Shown one piece after another: positions 11,016 through 23,197 of a DNA stretch of 64,000 bases. The position numbers and the translations under genes are program-made. The stretch comes from Eucalyptus grandis (Eukaryota > Streptophyta > Magnoliopsida > Myrtales > Myrtaceae). Below the pieces are notes generated by a model. It was given only the letters and a program-made list of their open reading frames with translations. It was not told the origin of the DNA and did not search any database. The stretch lies in contig NC_052612.1 of NCBI RefSeq assembly GCF_016545825.1, positions 52,621,738 to 52,685,737 on the forward strand, in the 5' to 3' direction. Each line of letters opens with the position of its first letter. Positions within the stretch are counted from its first letter, which is position 1.

Positions 11016-13917
11016 TGTTGACACCTATTTTTAGCAAATCTAGGAAAATAAGGAAAATAAAATTGCTTTTTGAAAAGAAAATAAAAAGGGGAAAATTGAT
11101 TCGATTGGTTATGAATGGAATGTGGAAATTTCGATTAACCATCCTTGCTCCGGTGAATATTTAATTCATAGTAAATATGGAAGTAAATTTTCAATCAAAG
11201 AAATTAGATAAATAAAAAAGTAAGGAGTTTGATAAAAGGGAAGGAATCGAAATATCCAAGGAAAAATCAAATTGATTGCAAAATTTCATTCCAATTTACA
11301 TGAATTAAGGCAAAGGAAAAAGGAAGTTTGAAAGTTGCCATGAAGACCGGCCGTCTAGAAATCACTATAAAATAAGTCGATCCGTACGGATGCGAGGAGG
11401 AGCGAATTCAGAAAAATTTTCAGAGGAATTCGAAAAAAATTGGAGAGAAAAGTTCGTAAAGAATTTCGTGAAGAAAGAAGCACGATCGTGAGAGAAGAGA
11501 AGAAAGAAAATACCAAAAAAAAGAAGAGAAAGGCCTCCTCCTTTTGTCGTCCAAGAAGTCTGTGTTCTTTTCCCTCTGACAAACTGCAGAGGAAAAAGAA
11601 AGAAGTCAGCAGCCGCAGAAGAAAAGAAAGAGAAAGAGTGCAGAAGTGACGTGTGGCCAGAAAGAAAAAAAAAAAGAAAAAAGCAGCAGGAGCTACTGTT
11701 CGTCTTCTTCGCGTGGAAGCCCCTGCCCATGCTCGCGTCGCACCTCCTCCGTCCGTGAGCACTGCACCAGCGCCACCCACGACGACCGCGCTCCCGCCCT
11801 CGCCGACGCCGCGCCACTGCAACACCCTGCTCTACCGCGACGCCGCCCGTCGATCTCCGAGCTCCACCGCGCCTCCGCACCGCCACCGACGCCTGCAGCA
11901 GGTCCCTCCGCTTCGCCTGCAACCCGCCGGTTCGCGATTCGGCCGGTCATCGCCGCGCCTCCGCGCACTAGCACTCGCAAGCCTCGCCGCGTAGCAACCT
12001 GCGACCCGCAGCAACTCGCGCACACCACCCGACGACCCCGCGACGCTGCAGCAGCCCGAGAACCCGCACCGGCCATCGCGACCCGCTCTTGCCCAGCCGA
12101 CGCCGGAGCTCCGAAGCCTGCCGCTCCCAACCTCGCCACGCCGCCGCGCCGCTCGCCTCAGCCAAGCGCCCGGTGCCTTCGCCGCCCGTCTCCGCTCATC
12201 GGACGCCGCGCCTGCACACCCGACGCCGCATCTCGAAGCCTGAGGCCTGCTCCGCTCCATTACTGTTCCGCAGCAACCGAACTCTCACTGTTCACCATTG
12301 CCGCCGCGACCCACAAGCCCGACGCCGCCGCACCTGCTGCTGAGTCCCCGTCCGAGCGCCACCCTACGGCTGCCAAGCCCATTTTGAGAAAAAAATAAAA
12401 TAAAAGAGAAAACACATTAGGTAGTTTTCTTTAGTTTGTTTTATTTTATTTTATTTTATTTTATTTTATCTTATTCCTTTTAGTATAATTAGCCTTTAGT
12501 ATATGATTGGAAATTCCAACATATTACCCGATTCGCAACCGCGCAGAGTTTTTTATTTCATCTATAAGCGCCTTTATGAAATAATTAATTTGCGGAAATA
12601 AAATTGATATTTTGATCTTTAAGGCTTAAGATCAATTTATCGATTTTATTAGCGCAATATTACCCATTGATTGAACGATATGTAATATTTTTGATGATCT
12701 GTTTTGTCTTGATTGCTTTATTTATCTTGAAATGTGTTTGAGTTATAATATTGCATGATTTAGGATTCATATATTTAGAATAGGAATTTTATTTCAAATT
12801 TTAAAAAAAAAAATTAAAAAAATCAAATCAATCAATTTAGGTTGCTAGATTTTTAATTTGGATTACATGTTTAATTGTTATTAATTTCGAAACTAAACAA
12901 AAAGAATCATCATATACATGTCATGTAGTGTTAAAGCATATTTTGCACGTCATTGCATATTAGGACTAAATTGCATTTAGTTCAATTCTAGATAATATTT
13001 TTCTTAATTTGTTATAAGTTTAGGTATTTTTAGATATATTGCATTTTAGGATTATTTTGGTTAAGATAATGTTTTAGTTTAAATTAGGATTTGGCCCAAC
13101 CTAATTCCTAATATAAATTAAATAGGATCTTAATCTAATTAGGTAATTTTCACATTTCACCTGAAAAATACAAAAAATGTCATAGGTTAAATTAGTTTTA
13201 TTATTTATGATAAAATGCATTCTCCTAGAAAAAAAAATGTCATATGCATGTCATTAGGGCTAGATTCACCGGGATGCATGTCATTTAGTATTTTTGCTAG
13301 GCCTATTTAATTAGAAATTGCATGTCATTAGAATTAGGTCATTTAGTTAATATTGTATTGCATATTGCATGATTTTTATTAATTAAGTGAAAACAAAAAG
13401 AAATTGCGTGTTAATTAGAAACCATATCCGTGGTTGTTGATGTGGTTTTTAACCTAACCTTGCGATGCTTTCGTTGTTTTGAAGTAAGTTTTTGCAATTT
13501 ATTTATTGTTTATCTGGGTGTTAAATTGGTGGATTGCGCACCCGCATAATCACCTCACATGTTAGGAAAATAGATTTAAAATCAATTTAAGCTGCCTGCA
13601 AAAGCATTTTTTTGAAAATAAAAGAATGGTACCGAAAGGGCATTAGAGAAATCTAGTGTAACCAAGTCCCCGTACCCATAGTCTCTGGTTCGTAGGAGTA
13701 AAGTGAAACTCCCGTTACTTTACTTGGGTTTCTAATCGACCCACTAAAAAAATAGATTAGTGGCGACTCCTGATTAAAAAAATTAATTGCATGTTAAGAA
13801 TTCAAACCTAAGTCGCGAATTGGTATGGGCTTGGGAGAGCCCGAATTAAGTCTAGGCTTAATAATCCATTAACCAAATTTTAGGTGGTTCACACTCGAAA
13901 AATTTAGGTCGCGACAT
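11016..13917 (+). mobile_element. Solo LTR of an Ogre/Tat-like Ty3/Gypsy retrotransposon
   Basis: Begins tgttgacacc and ends gtcgcgacat, flanked by a perfect 5-bp duplication ggaat (11011-11015 and 13918-13922). Removing it rejoins unit B to the sequence seen in unit A. A TATA box (tataaaat, ~11366) precedes a GC-rich leader (11650-12370) and a long AT-rich tail. The end block (gtaccgaaagg...tagtggcgactcctg...gggagagcccg) closely resembles the LTR at 17994-20631, so both belong to related families. There is no internal region, so it is a solo LTR left by LTR-LTR recombination. Open frames in the GC-rich leader are low-complexity and overlap on both strands. Confidence 0.88.
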
Positions 13918-14190
13918 GGAATAATGAGCAGCTTTCTTTTCTTTTCTTTTCTTTTGATATAGACCTATGTTCGTTAGACTTTTATGTACATAAACACTAG
14001 TGTAAAAATATGTATGTTTTGTGAAAATATAATCATATGTTTGCTATCACATTTCTGTGTTGTTTGGAGGTTATTATTACGTTTCCGCTTGTGCAATAAA
14101 ATGAACGGATTAGCAACAATTCCTGGGAGGTTGCAAACTTTTATCGACCACTGAGGGATGTGCACGCTTGAAGTTCGGGACGTGACAAAA

Positions 14191-16940
14191 ACGTCAGACA
14201 AATCACAACTCAAAAAACAGCGTAAAGTAATCATAAACAAATGAACAATATAATATTGAGAGAATGAGTGAAGAGTAAAGTGCGGTATAATAACTCGATT
14301 CGGGTTGGGCAAAGAATATACATAACTTTGTTATATAGCTACAAGATAGGATCCCCATGAGCTATATGGAAATTTAAGTATGCATGAAATTACTCTAAAT
14401 CTATGATTTAACACTAAATTAATTCTAATATAAGCAAAATGGATTATTTTTACAAACATAATTATTTATAAAATACAAAAAAAAAAAAAAGCACTGAATT
14501 AGGATAATGACTTCAAAAAATTAGGAAAATTCTAAATTCTAAATGTCATTTCTGCCCTAATTTAACACTAGTCTACATTTTTTGGCTTTTTCTTTTTTTT
14601 TTGAAAGCCGATTTTAATTTATTAAACCGAACTATGTTTATTTACATGAACACGGGCCAACTCACAACATGAAGATCACACTAAAAGATCACATTAATTG
14701 ATCTGTGCATTACGTCGAACATCTGTGTGCATAGACTGGCCAGGCTAGTTTATTTGATCCATGTTCATGGCCTTCAATCTTGACCCGTGAGCAATATTAA
14801 CCTCAAATAGGGAATGAGGATTATACTAAAACATGTATGGAACAATATTAACTGGAATTAAGATCCTAAAACACACAATAACATGATTAAAATTAGCCTC
14901 AAATATACAGGTTCAACCTGTTTTTGCAAATCTGAGATAGAATCCAGGTCAGGCAAACAGGTTGCCAACCCAGATTCAACCTATGATACTTAACATATGC
15001 GAGACATACAGGAAAATATAATCGATCCCAATGCAAGTATGTGACATTGATTTTCAAATGGGACAAACATCTCGGAGAATAACTAACTACACCCATCAGA
15101 ACAACCTCTCAAATTGGCCTTCACGTATGATCCACCCTGGCCAGCCCTGTACAAGCTGTGGCCCAGTGTGGATCGGCTCAGTTTTTGGCTCAAGTTTTTG
15201 GGCCTCATACACAATGCTTCGAAGCATTTCAACGAACAAAGTGTGTGCCCTGGTAGTGCTAGTGTCAGGTCATGCAAACGAAGTAGTTTTTCGCCTAAAA
15301 TCAGCATTGATGCAAAGAAATCATCATAGATCATTGAGAAACGACTCAGATTCTGGGTGATTGTCATACAAGTATCAGGACTACTACTTGGCCTTGTACT
15401 TTACCGAGAACTAGGTAGGACAGGGTGCTGAAGAGTGGACAAGTGCTTGTTTATGTCCGGTCAAATAGGGTGTTGAAGATTTCGGGAGCAAAGCCAGAAG
15501 TCCTCCGTGAAAACAAAAAGAAGAGGATCGGTTAAAAATGCAAAGAGAGTAAAAACTAAGCTGACTGTTTTCTTAGTCATCCGCTTCCCTAAGTCATTTC
15601 CATAAGAAAAAGAGCTAGGTGATTGGATTCATTCATAGCACGGGATTGCACAACAGCGAAAACTAAGAACTGGTGTTTTACACGGAAGTTCTCATTTACG
15701 GCTGCTCAAATATGGCATCGCATTCCGATTTGTTGAGCCTTGACTCAGTCCCACGGCCAAAAGGAAAACTCTGTCCATGAGCCTCGGCTCATTTGCAGAT
15801 AGTCTTCTTGATGAACACAGCTGAAGGTTGGAGAGTGGGTACAGGTTGTATCCAGATAATGGCTAGCGATTGCCATCATCCTCCACTGAACATGACAATT
15901 AGGATTATAGTAAGGATTGCAGTGTGGATTATGTTCCGGACTTGCATCCCTATATCTTTCATGTTTATTAAATTCCTTCAGGAAATCTCGGGATCCATCA
16001 CGTTTATGTTGATGAAAATTGAATTTTGATATCTAATGAGGGAAGATTGAAGGGCAAATTCATATTGGGAACATGGGGAGATGATAGGGACAGTGGGTAG
16101 TTATGACGAGGGGCCCCAACCTCTTCTGTCGTCGTCTTCATCACGTATCCCAGCTGTAAACTCAGCGTTCGCTGTCACGGTTTGCTTGCCTGCCTGCCTG
16201 TCTGTGTATCGTCATGGTTGTCTCGCTTGAGAGTGATCGAGCTTCTTGATCTTGAGTTCATAAAATGGCTACGCCATCACCATTCCATTCCATTCCATTC
16301 CAAGGTCTGTTAACAAGGTATCCTTTAAGTCCCATTAGTAACTGAAGCCAGCCATTAATTGAAGAGTGACGCAATCGAAATCATTTGGGCAGTTTCTGAA
16401 TGCTTTTTCCTCCCGCTGAACCCACCTCCAACATCTTCTATAAGATGGAACCGGCTCGCACCGTTCATCTCATCACCTTCCACTTGTGTTGCCTTCCCCC
16501 TCTTTCGACCATGGCAAGATCAGGCTTCGTTGCGTTCTTGCTCCTTGCCAGCGTAGTTGCCGCGTTGTCCGTCAAAGTCAAACGGACTGATCCTGCTCAG
16601 GAGACATTAGACTACCTGGTCAATTGTGCTAGCAAGCTGGCCGAGAATTGCGGGGAAGACATCTTCTTCAACATATTCACGAAGCAGAGAAAGATCACCC
16701 CTGCATGCTGTAAGAAGCTTGTGTCGATGGGAAAACAGTGCCACGAGTCGATGGTGGGCTTCATTATCTTATCGCCCAGCTTCAGCAAGAATGCCTCCAT
16801 CACCGTGCCCAGGAGCAAGAAAGTGTGGAATAAGTGTGTCCTGTTGGCCAAAAAGCGCCTACCCTACCGTAAGGAGGCCTGGTTTTATCGGATTTAATCG
16901 ATGTCAAATTATCATTGCAAACTCGAAAAACACGAGGAAT
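14191..16940 (+). repeat. Tandem unit C carrying the third ECA1-like gene
   Basis: Third copy of the unit, collinear with A and B. It lacks their ~250 bp tail. After gene C the sequence switches at the tttctttt stretch (~16950) into the segment that also opens the window (gatgacagtt...agagttgtttatttgcgc). Confidence 0.85.
16511..16897 (+). CDS. ECA1-like secreted cysteine-rich protein, copy C with altered C-terminus
   Basis: 128 residues in one exon from the ATG at 16511. Signal peptide and all six cysteines are as in copies A and B. After the last cysteine (NKCVLLAKK) a net one-base loss relative to the sisters (gccaaaaagcgcc against gccaaagaagcccc) shifts the frame. The shared ending EAPTLP is replaced by about 14 new residues ending in RKEAWFYRI. 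The change lies beyond the cysteine core, so the protein may still fold. The variable part reads VKRTDPAQETLDYLVNCASKLAEN, closer to A than B. Role as for copy A, inferred from family. Confidence 0.8.
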   Translation: MARSGFVAFLLLASVVAALSVKVKRTDPAQETLDYLVNCASKLAENCGEDIFFNIFTKQRKITPACCKKLVSMGKQCHESMVGFIILSPSFSKNASITVPRSKKVWNKCVLLAKKRLPYRKEAWFYRI

Positions 16941-17993
16941 AATGAGCAGTTTCTTTTCTTTTCTTTTTTTTCTTTTTCAAAGCAAGGGAACGATGACAGT
17001 TCAAAGAGTTGTTTATTTGCGCTTTTAATACAATTTGTATCCATTATCAGTTGTTGTCCCAAATTAGTTTTACCTGTGTCTCCGAAAGTAAAACCGAATT
17101 AGAGATGAATATGACCTACTGGCTGGATTGATAATCCAGAGACCAGGAAGTTGTTCCCTAATCTAATCATCAGATATAAAAGAAAGAATCTGCCAAACCT
17201 GCCAAACTCATCTTACACAAGACGTGATCATGGAGGTTAAAACGAGGAAAACAGAAAAACAAGGTAAAGACTTTAGAGGATTCGAAGATCGGACCAAGAA
17301 TTTCGAGCAAAAATGCAATTCGCAGCGGATTTGTTACGTGCAACAAAAGATGTGGGTTAACGTCCGGTAATTTTCTCTCTGAAGTAATATTCTGAGGAAC
17401 CGACTTTCTACATAATGCAATATAAAACCGGAACCCCCAAATGCAGCAGCTTTGGGAAATACTCGACACCATTAGTCCTGATTCGTTTCTTAATGATGAG
17501 ATCTCGTGAACTGAAGGAGCTACTCATGAGTCTCATGAGTCATTCATAGCAGCAATCTGCAGTAGTTGTAAAAAGCAATCTATGGATCGCGGGAAACTCG
17601 TGCAATATTTATCCACAGATTATGAAACTGCAAGATTTGCATATCCTTCATAAAAAAATTAATCTGCTGCCAATTATCAGCAAATACCTTTAGGCTTTCA
17701 TGAAAAGTGATATTGATGAAGGACTCAGGGAGGAACTGCTTCACAAGATTATGTCCCCTGCTAGACATGAGTGCCAGGTCTCAACTTAAGAATCAGGAGT
17801 CACCACATAAATCGAGAACAGTAGAATATTTGCTTGAAAACAAGTGCTAGAACTTTGCAGCACCATATCAATTTTTTAATTTAAGCCCCAGAAAATTCAA
17901 AAGCATCTACTAGGTGGCAAGCGGTATGATGATGCCCAGAATTATAATGCACACAAGTATCCTAGTTGGGCGCACCAGATGCATTTGGATGGT

Positions 17994-20631
17994 TGTTAGG
18001 TGACTTGATTATTTATTTATTGCATAAGAATTAGAAACTAATTTTATCCTTGAAAAAAATAATAATATTAAAATACATAGCATATAATTTTAGGTGCATT
18101 TACTTATTATTATTGTATTTTGCATTGAGCTAGTGATAGATGGGTTTGAATTGGTAGTTCTGAACTATAATTTGACGTTGGATTAAGCTCACAAAGGAAG
18201 CAAATTAACTTGAGCCCTTTTTTTTTTTCAAATGACCGAAAATTAAATGGAGATTTGATATGATATTACAGTGGATTTTTTGAATTTGAGAAAATTGCAT
18301 TGCAATCTTATTTTTTAACAATAGACGATAAAATCAGTGAAGAATATTCAAAAGATGGGGAAAATAAAAAGGATTTTAAAAAAATAATAAAAAGAAAAAG
18401 GATTTTTGGGATCGAGAGATGTTATAGGCATTCTTCGTGTATATTAAGAAAGAAATAAAATATTTCGTGAAGATCACATTTTTTTTTTTCCCTATAAAAG
18501 GAGTTGCGTACGATGAGAAAGGAAAAGGCTGCAAGGGAAAAGTAGTGTGCAGAGAGAAAAGTGACGTGAGGGAGACTCGAAAGAGAGTTAAAAAAAAGAA
18601 GCAAGGGTTGCTGTTCATCTTCCCCGCCGCTGCTCTCCGCCTCACAGCCGCTCGAGGCCTCCGCTGCACCGGCCGCCGCGCGGCATCGCCGCTCCTCCGC
18701 GAGCTCCGAGCGCCGACGCCCGAGTCGCTCCGCCACTGCCGTTCCGCCAGCCACCGGAGTTCCGTCTCCCTCGCCCGCGAGCTCGTGTCGCTGCGTCTGC
18801 CCAGAAGCCCGAAGCCGGCCCGCGAAGCCACCGCTCCCTCGCCAGTCACCTCGCCTGCACTCGCGCGCCTCCGCCTCTGCTCCGACGACCCGACGCTGCT
18901 CCTGCCTTGTTCGTTGCTGCTGTCCCTGTCGCCGAGCCGCCGCACGCCTCCGCCTCTGGTCCGACGCCCGGCGGCCCCCTCTCCGAGCTACGACCCAGCA
19001 CCGCTGCAACCGAGCGACTCCTATAGCAGCCTGCCGACCCAGCAACGCCTTTGACACCTGCTGTTCCGCCCTCTGCCGCTGCTGGTCCGCTGGCTGCCGC
19101 CCTCGCCGGAGCTCCGAACGTCGGCGACCAACCACCCTCGGCGACCCACCACCACACAGCTCCTTGAGCCATACCGAGCCCATCGCCGACCAAATTAGGT
19201 ATTTTTTTCTTTTTATTTACTTTATTTTAATACTTTGATCCTTTGTTTGAAATAGTCACCGCCTCTTAATAATTAAGGATTGGCAATTTGATTTTCGTGC
19301 CCGGAATCCAACTTGCAATCGCCTGGAAAATCGTTGATCCGTAAAAATTGGCCATTCCGATTTCATACGTGAAATATGGTTCGTCAATTTATGGATATCA
19401 ATCTTATCTTGTCTCGACGTCTGCTGTTAGTTGAATCAATTTTATTTTCGTAAAAAGAAAAAAAAGAAAAAAAAATCAAAAAAAGCTTAGCATTATGTTT
19501 GTTTTAGAATATTTCTTGTTTTAGGTTATTTTCCATATTTATAATAGAGATTTTATTTCGAATTTTTAAAATAAAAATCCAAAAAAATGCATTTATTTAA
19601 GGTGTTAGTTGCACGTTTAATTATGTGGCAATTTTAATTTCAAATGTTATAGGGCATTCTTTGCATGGTATTGTATATTAGGATAAAATTGCATGTTTAA
19701 TTTTAAGTTTAGATAAATATTTTAGATAGATTGCATGCTTTTTAAAAAATAAAAATGTCATATGCACGTCATATAGAATTAAGTTCATGAAATGCATGTC
19801 AGTTGCTAGATCCATTTAGTTAAAGATTGCCTGTCATTAGAATTAGGCCATTTGCTAGATTGCATTACATATAGATTAGATTTTATTAAACAAGAGAAAA
19901 TTCTTTAAAAAAAAGATTGACTGATTGCATATTAATTAGAAATTATATCTAGGATTGTTGATGTAAATTATGATATAACGTTGCGGATGCTTTCGTTGCC
20001 ATGAGGTAAGTCTTGTAATTTATTCACTGCTTTATCTGGGTGTTAAATTAGTGATTTGCACTCCTGCATGATAACCTCACGTGTTAGGAAAATGAATTAA
20101 AATTAAATCAAGCTGACCACAAAACATTTTTTCAAAATAAAAAGAGAAAGGTACCGAAATAGTATTAAAAAAGTCTAGTGTAATCAAGTTTTCGTACCCA
20201 AAATATTTGGTTCGTAGAAGTAAAATAATTCTCCAATTATTTTACTTAGGTGTTTAATCGATCTACCGTAAAATAATTAGTGGCGACTTCCTTTTGCATG
20301 CCGATATTTGAATCTAAGTTATGAATTGGTATAGACTTAGGAGAGGTCGAGCTAAATTAGACTTAACCGAAATAGTATTAAAAAAGTCTAGTGTAATCAA
20401 GTTTCCGTACCCAAAATATTTGGTTCGTAGAAGTAAAATAATTCTCCAATTATTTTACTTAGGTGTCTAATCGATCTACCGTAAAATAATTAGTGGCGAC
20501 TTCCTTTTGCATGCCAGATATTTGAATCTAAGTTATGAATTGGTATAGACTTAGGAGAGGTCGAGCTAAATTAGACTTAGTAGTCTATTAATCTAATTTT
20601 AAGTGGTGCACTTGAAATTTTGGTCATAACA
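17994..20631 (+). repeat. Left LTR of the 8.1 kb element
   Basis: Starts tgttagg and ends cataaca. It contains a TATA box (tataaaag, 18493-18500), a GC-rich low-complexity leader (18600-19190), then AT-rich sequence. Long overlapping open frames on both strands of the leader (18376-19193) are compositional and not genes. Confidence 0.82.
20154..20580 (+). repeat. 213-bp tandem duplication inside the left LTR
   Basis: ccgaaatagtattaaaaaag starts at 20154 and again at 20367. The two ~213-bp copies differ at only a few bases. The inverted and right-hand LTR copies have one copy, so the duplication is specific to this LTR and young. Confidence 0.88.
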
Positions 20632-20633
20632 GT

Positions 20634-20652
20634 TTGGCGACTCTGCTGAGGA
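20634..20652 (+). promoter_or_regulatory. Primer-binding site of the retroelement
   Basis: ttggcgactctgctgagg lies two bases after the LTR end. The tggcgactctgctg form is typical of Ogre/Tat elements, reported as primed by tRNA-Arg. An altered version occurs inverted at ~23182-23196 next to the inverted LTR. Confidence 0.65.
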
Positions 20653-21320
20653 TTTGTTAAAACTCTTAAGTGGACTTAGGCCAATTTTTCTTTTCTTTTG
20701 AAATTTTTTTGTTTGGCAGTAAGGATTTCAGGTACATCCATAACATTTAATGTGTTCAATGTTCTTGTAGGATGAGAGGTATAAGGGGAAGTATTTGCTA
20801 ATCTTTGTTTTGTAGGGAAGTGTAAGAATGTATGGTTTATTTTCATGTTGAAGTGTTATTTTATATAAACTGTTGTGCATGCCTTGCATTTGCACTACAT
20901 TATTGCACACACAATATGCCGCCGAACCCGGGTCACATAGGATCATCTAGGATGGTATCGAGATGGATACCACTCTGACCGCATGCTCTCGGTACGAGTC
21001 GCCCATCTCGATCCTGAAGTTTCTTTTTGGTGTCAAAGTACCCACCTTGGTTTGCATGCCCGTGACCCGGGTCGGCTCTTTGACCAAGCTAGAGTCGTAG
21101 TCCGCACGCTCGTGGCTAGTCTGATTATCCTTGTGGCTCCACTTTATTAAGCCCTATAAACTAGAAATCAAGCCACTTACCATGCGCATGTCTTTGTGAT
21201 TGCCCTTTGTTTTTTAGTAAAGTAAGTTTCTAAATTCACAACCTTGCAATTTACTTATTTTATTATATCATTTTATCAGTCCATGGGATTAGGATTGTGC
21301 TGAGTCTTGGTCAATATATA

Positions 21321-21854
21321 ATGGGAATACCGAACATTCGAATTATCCTCCCTCCAAAGGAAAAGCTTAGCACATGGTGGGACAAGTTAGACCAAGTTGG
21401 CAGTCAATTTATAGAGTCGCACATTAGTTGACTACTTCCATTGCTGCGTATTAACATCCATGGTGGCCTCATCCAAGCACTTGCTCATTATTGGTGCCCC
21501 AAGAATTCTACTTTTATCTTTGGCGGTAAATATAAGCTCACTCCCACTTTGGAAGAGTATAGCATTGCTACAGGAAAATCCTTGAAAGCTGAATTAATTA
21601 GTCCGCCCATCGGAATAGATCCAGTTGTGGCCTTATCTGATTTTTTTAGGACTAAGGAGGACAACATAAGGAAGGTTTTAAAGGCTCACCGTAATGCACG
21701 TCCTTTATTTTTTCTAAAAGAATATTTTGAAAATGGCACTTCATTTCAAATGCATAGGGTTTTCCTTTTAACTTTTTTTGGGTTTATAGTTTTTCCTTAC
21801 TACAAGAATGCTATTAACCCTTTAATTGCTCATTTAGTTAAACAAGTGTTATAA
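21321..21854 (+). pseudogene. DUF7745/plant-mobile-domain-like ORF1 fragment of the retroelement
   Basis: Reading from the ATG at 21321, the frame gives a tryptophan-bearing start (STWWDKLDQVG), an in-frame TGA at ~21429, and then a 137-residue open stretch to a stop at 21852. It includes the family-like block LTPTLEEYSIATG. This resembles the plant mobile or DUF7745 domain found upstream of gag in some Ogre-type elements and also as host proteins. Function is unknown. The stop and the nearby inversion make it a relic. Confidence 0.65.
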
Positions 21855-21877
21855 GGAAAAATTTCGTAAACACTACT

Positions 21878-22501
21878 CTAGCTGAAACTTTTCTTTAAAA
21901 TGAAAGTCTTATCACCGCCTCCTTTAAATCGAGTTTTAGCTAGAATAGTGTTTAAGAATTTTTTTCCTTCCAACACTTGTTTAACTAAATGAGCAATCAA
22001 ATGGTTAATAGCATTCTTGCAGTAAGGAAAAACAATAAACCCAAAGAAAGCTAAAAGGAAAACCCTACGCATTTGAAATGAAGTGCCATTTTCAAAACAT
22101 TCTTTTAGAAAAGATAAATGACATGTACTGCGGTGAACCTTTAAAACCTTCATTATATTGTCATCCTTAATTATCAAAAAATCAGATAAGGCCACAACGG
22201 GATTTATTCCGATGGGCGGACTAATTAATTCAGCTTTCAATGATTTTTTTATGGCAATGCTAAACTCTTCCAAGGTGAGAGTGAGCTCATGCTTACCGCT
22301 GAAGATAAAAGTAGAAGTCTTGGGGCACCAACAATGGGCAAGTGCTTGGATGAGGCTGCCATGGATGTTGATACGCAGCAATGGAAGTAGTCGACTAATG
22401 TGCGACTCTACAAATTGACTGCCAACTTAGTCTAACTTGTTTCACCATGCGCTAAGCTCTTCCTTTGGAGGGAGAATAATTCGAATGTCCGGTATTCCCA
22501 T
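21878..22501 (-). pseudogene. Inverted second copy of the DUF7745-like ORF1 fragment
   Basis: The minus strand gives the same protein as 21321-21854, with about 80 percent identity by eye (LTLTLEEFSIAIKK for LTPTLEEYSIATGK). It continues about 30 residues further (EGKKFLNTILAKTRFKGGG...). The upstream part, from the ATG at 22501, carries stop codons. Confidence 0.65.
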
Positions 22502-23197
22502 TGTATTTTGACCAAGACTCAGGATAATCCTAATGCCATGAATCGACAAAATGATATAATAAAGTAAGTAAATTGCAAATGTGTAAATTTAGAAAACTTA
22601 CTTTACCAATAAACAAGGGGAAATCACAAAGACATGCGCATGGTAAGTAGCTCGATTTCTAGTCTATAGGGCTTAACAAAGTGAAGACATAATGATGATC
22701 AAACTAACCACGGGTGTGTGGACAACATCATGTCCTCATGACTATGGCTTGGTCAAAGAGACGACCTAGGTCGCGAGCATGCGGACTGAGGTGGGTACTC
22801 TTGACAAAAAAAAAAAATCCGGGATCAAGATGGGCGACTAGTACCACGTGCATACGGTTAGAGTGGTATCTATCTCGATACCATCCTAAATAATCCTATG
22901 CGGCCTAGGTCCAGCGGTAGGTTGTGTGTGCAATAGTGTAGTGTAAATGCAAAGCATGCACAACAGTTTATATCAATCAATACTTCAACATGAAAATAAA
23001 TCATACATTCCTACACCTCTCTGCAAAACAAATGTTATCAAACACTTCCTCTTATACCTCTCATTCTGCAAAAACATTTAACACCAGGTTAGGTACGTAC
23101 CTGAAATCCTTGTTGCCAAACAAAAAATTCTCAAAAAAGAAAAATTAGCCTAGATCCACTTAAGAGTTTTAACAAATTCTCAACGGGGTTGCCAAGC

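Larger units (their letters stand above)
8271..14190 (+). repeat. Tandem unit B, split by a solo LTR at 11016-13917
   Basis: The second copy of the ~3 kb unit. It follows unit A directly and is collinear with it to 11015. It then resumes at 13918 with the same gaataatgag/tttcttttctttt tail that follows gene A, ending before the third agacaaatcacaactc start at ~14191. Without the inserted LTR the unit is ~3.0 kb, like unit A. Confidence 0.87.

Noticed and set aside
11355..12398. Long overlapping open frames on both strands (up to 250 residues)
   Set aside because: They lie in the GC-rich leader of a solo LTR, are low-complexity Ala/Pro/Arg or Ser-rich, overlap in several frames and match no family.
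18376..19193. Open frames of 189-253 residues on both strands
   Set aside because: Same reason: GC-rich LTR leader of the 8.1 kb element, repeated inverted at 24,470-25,010 without frame conservation.
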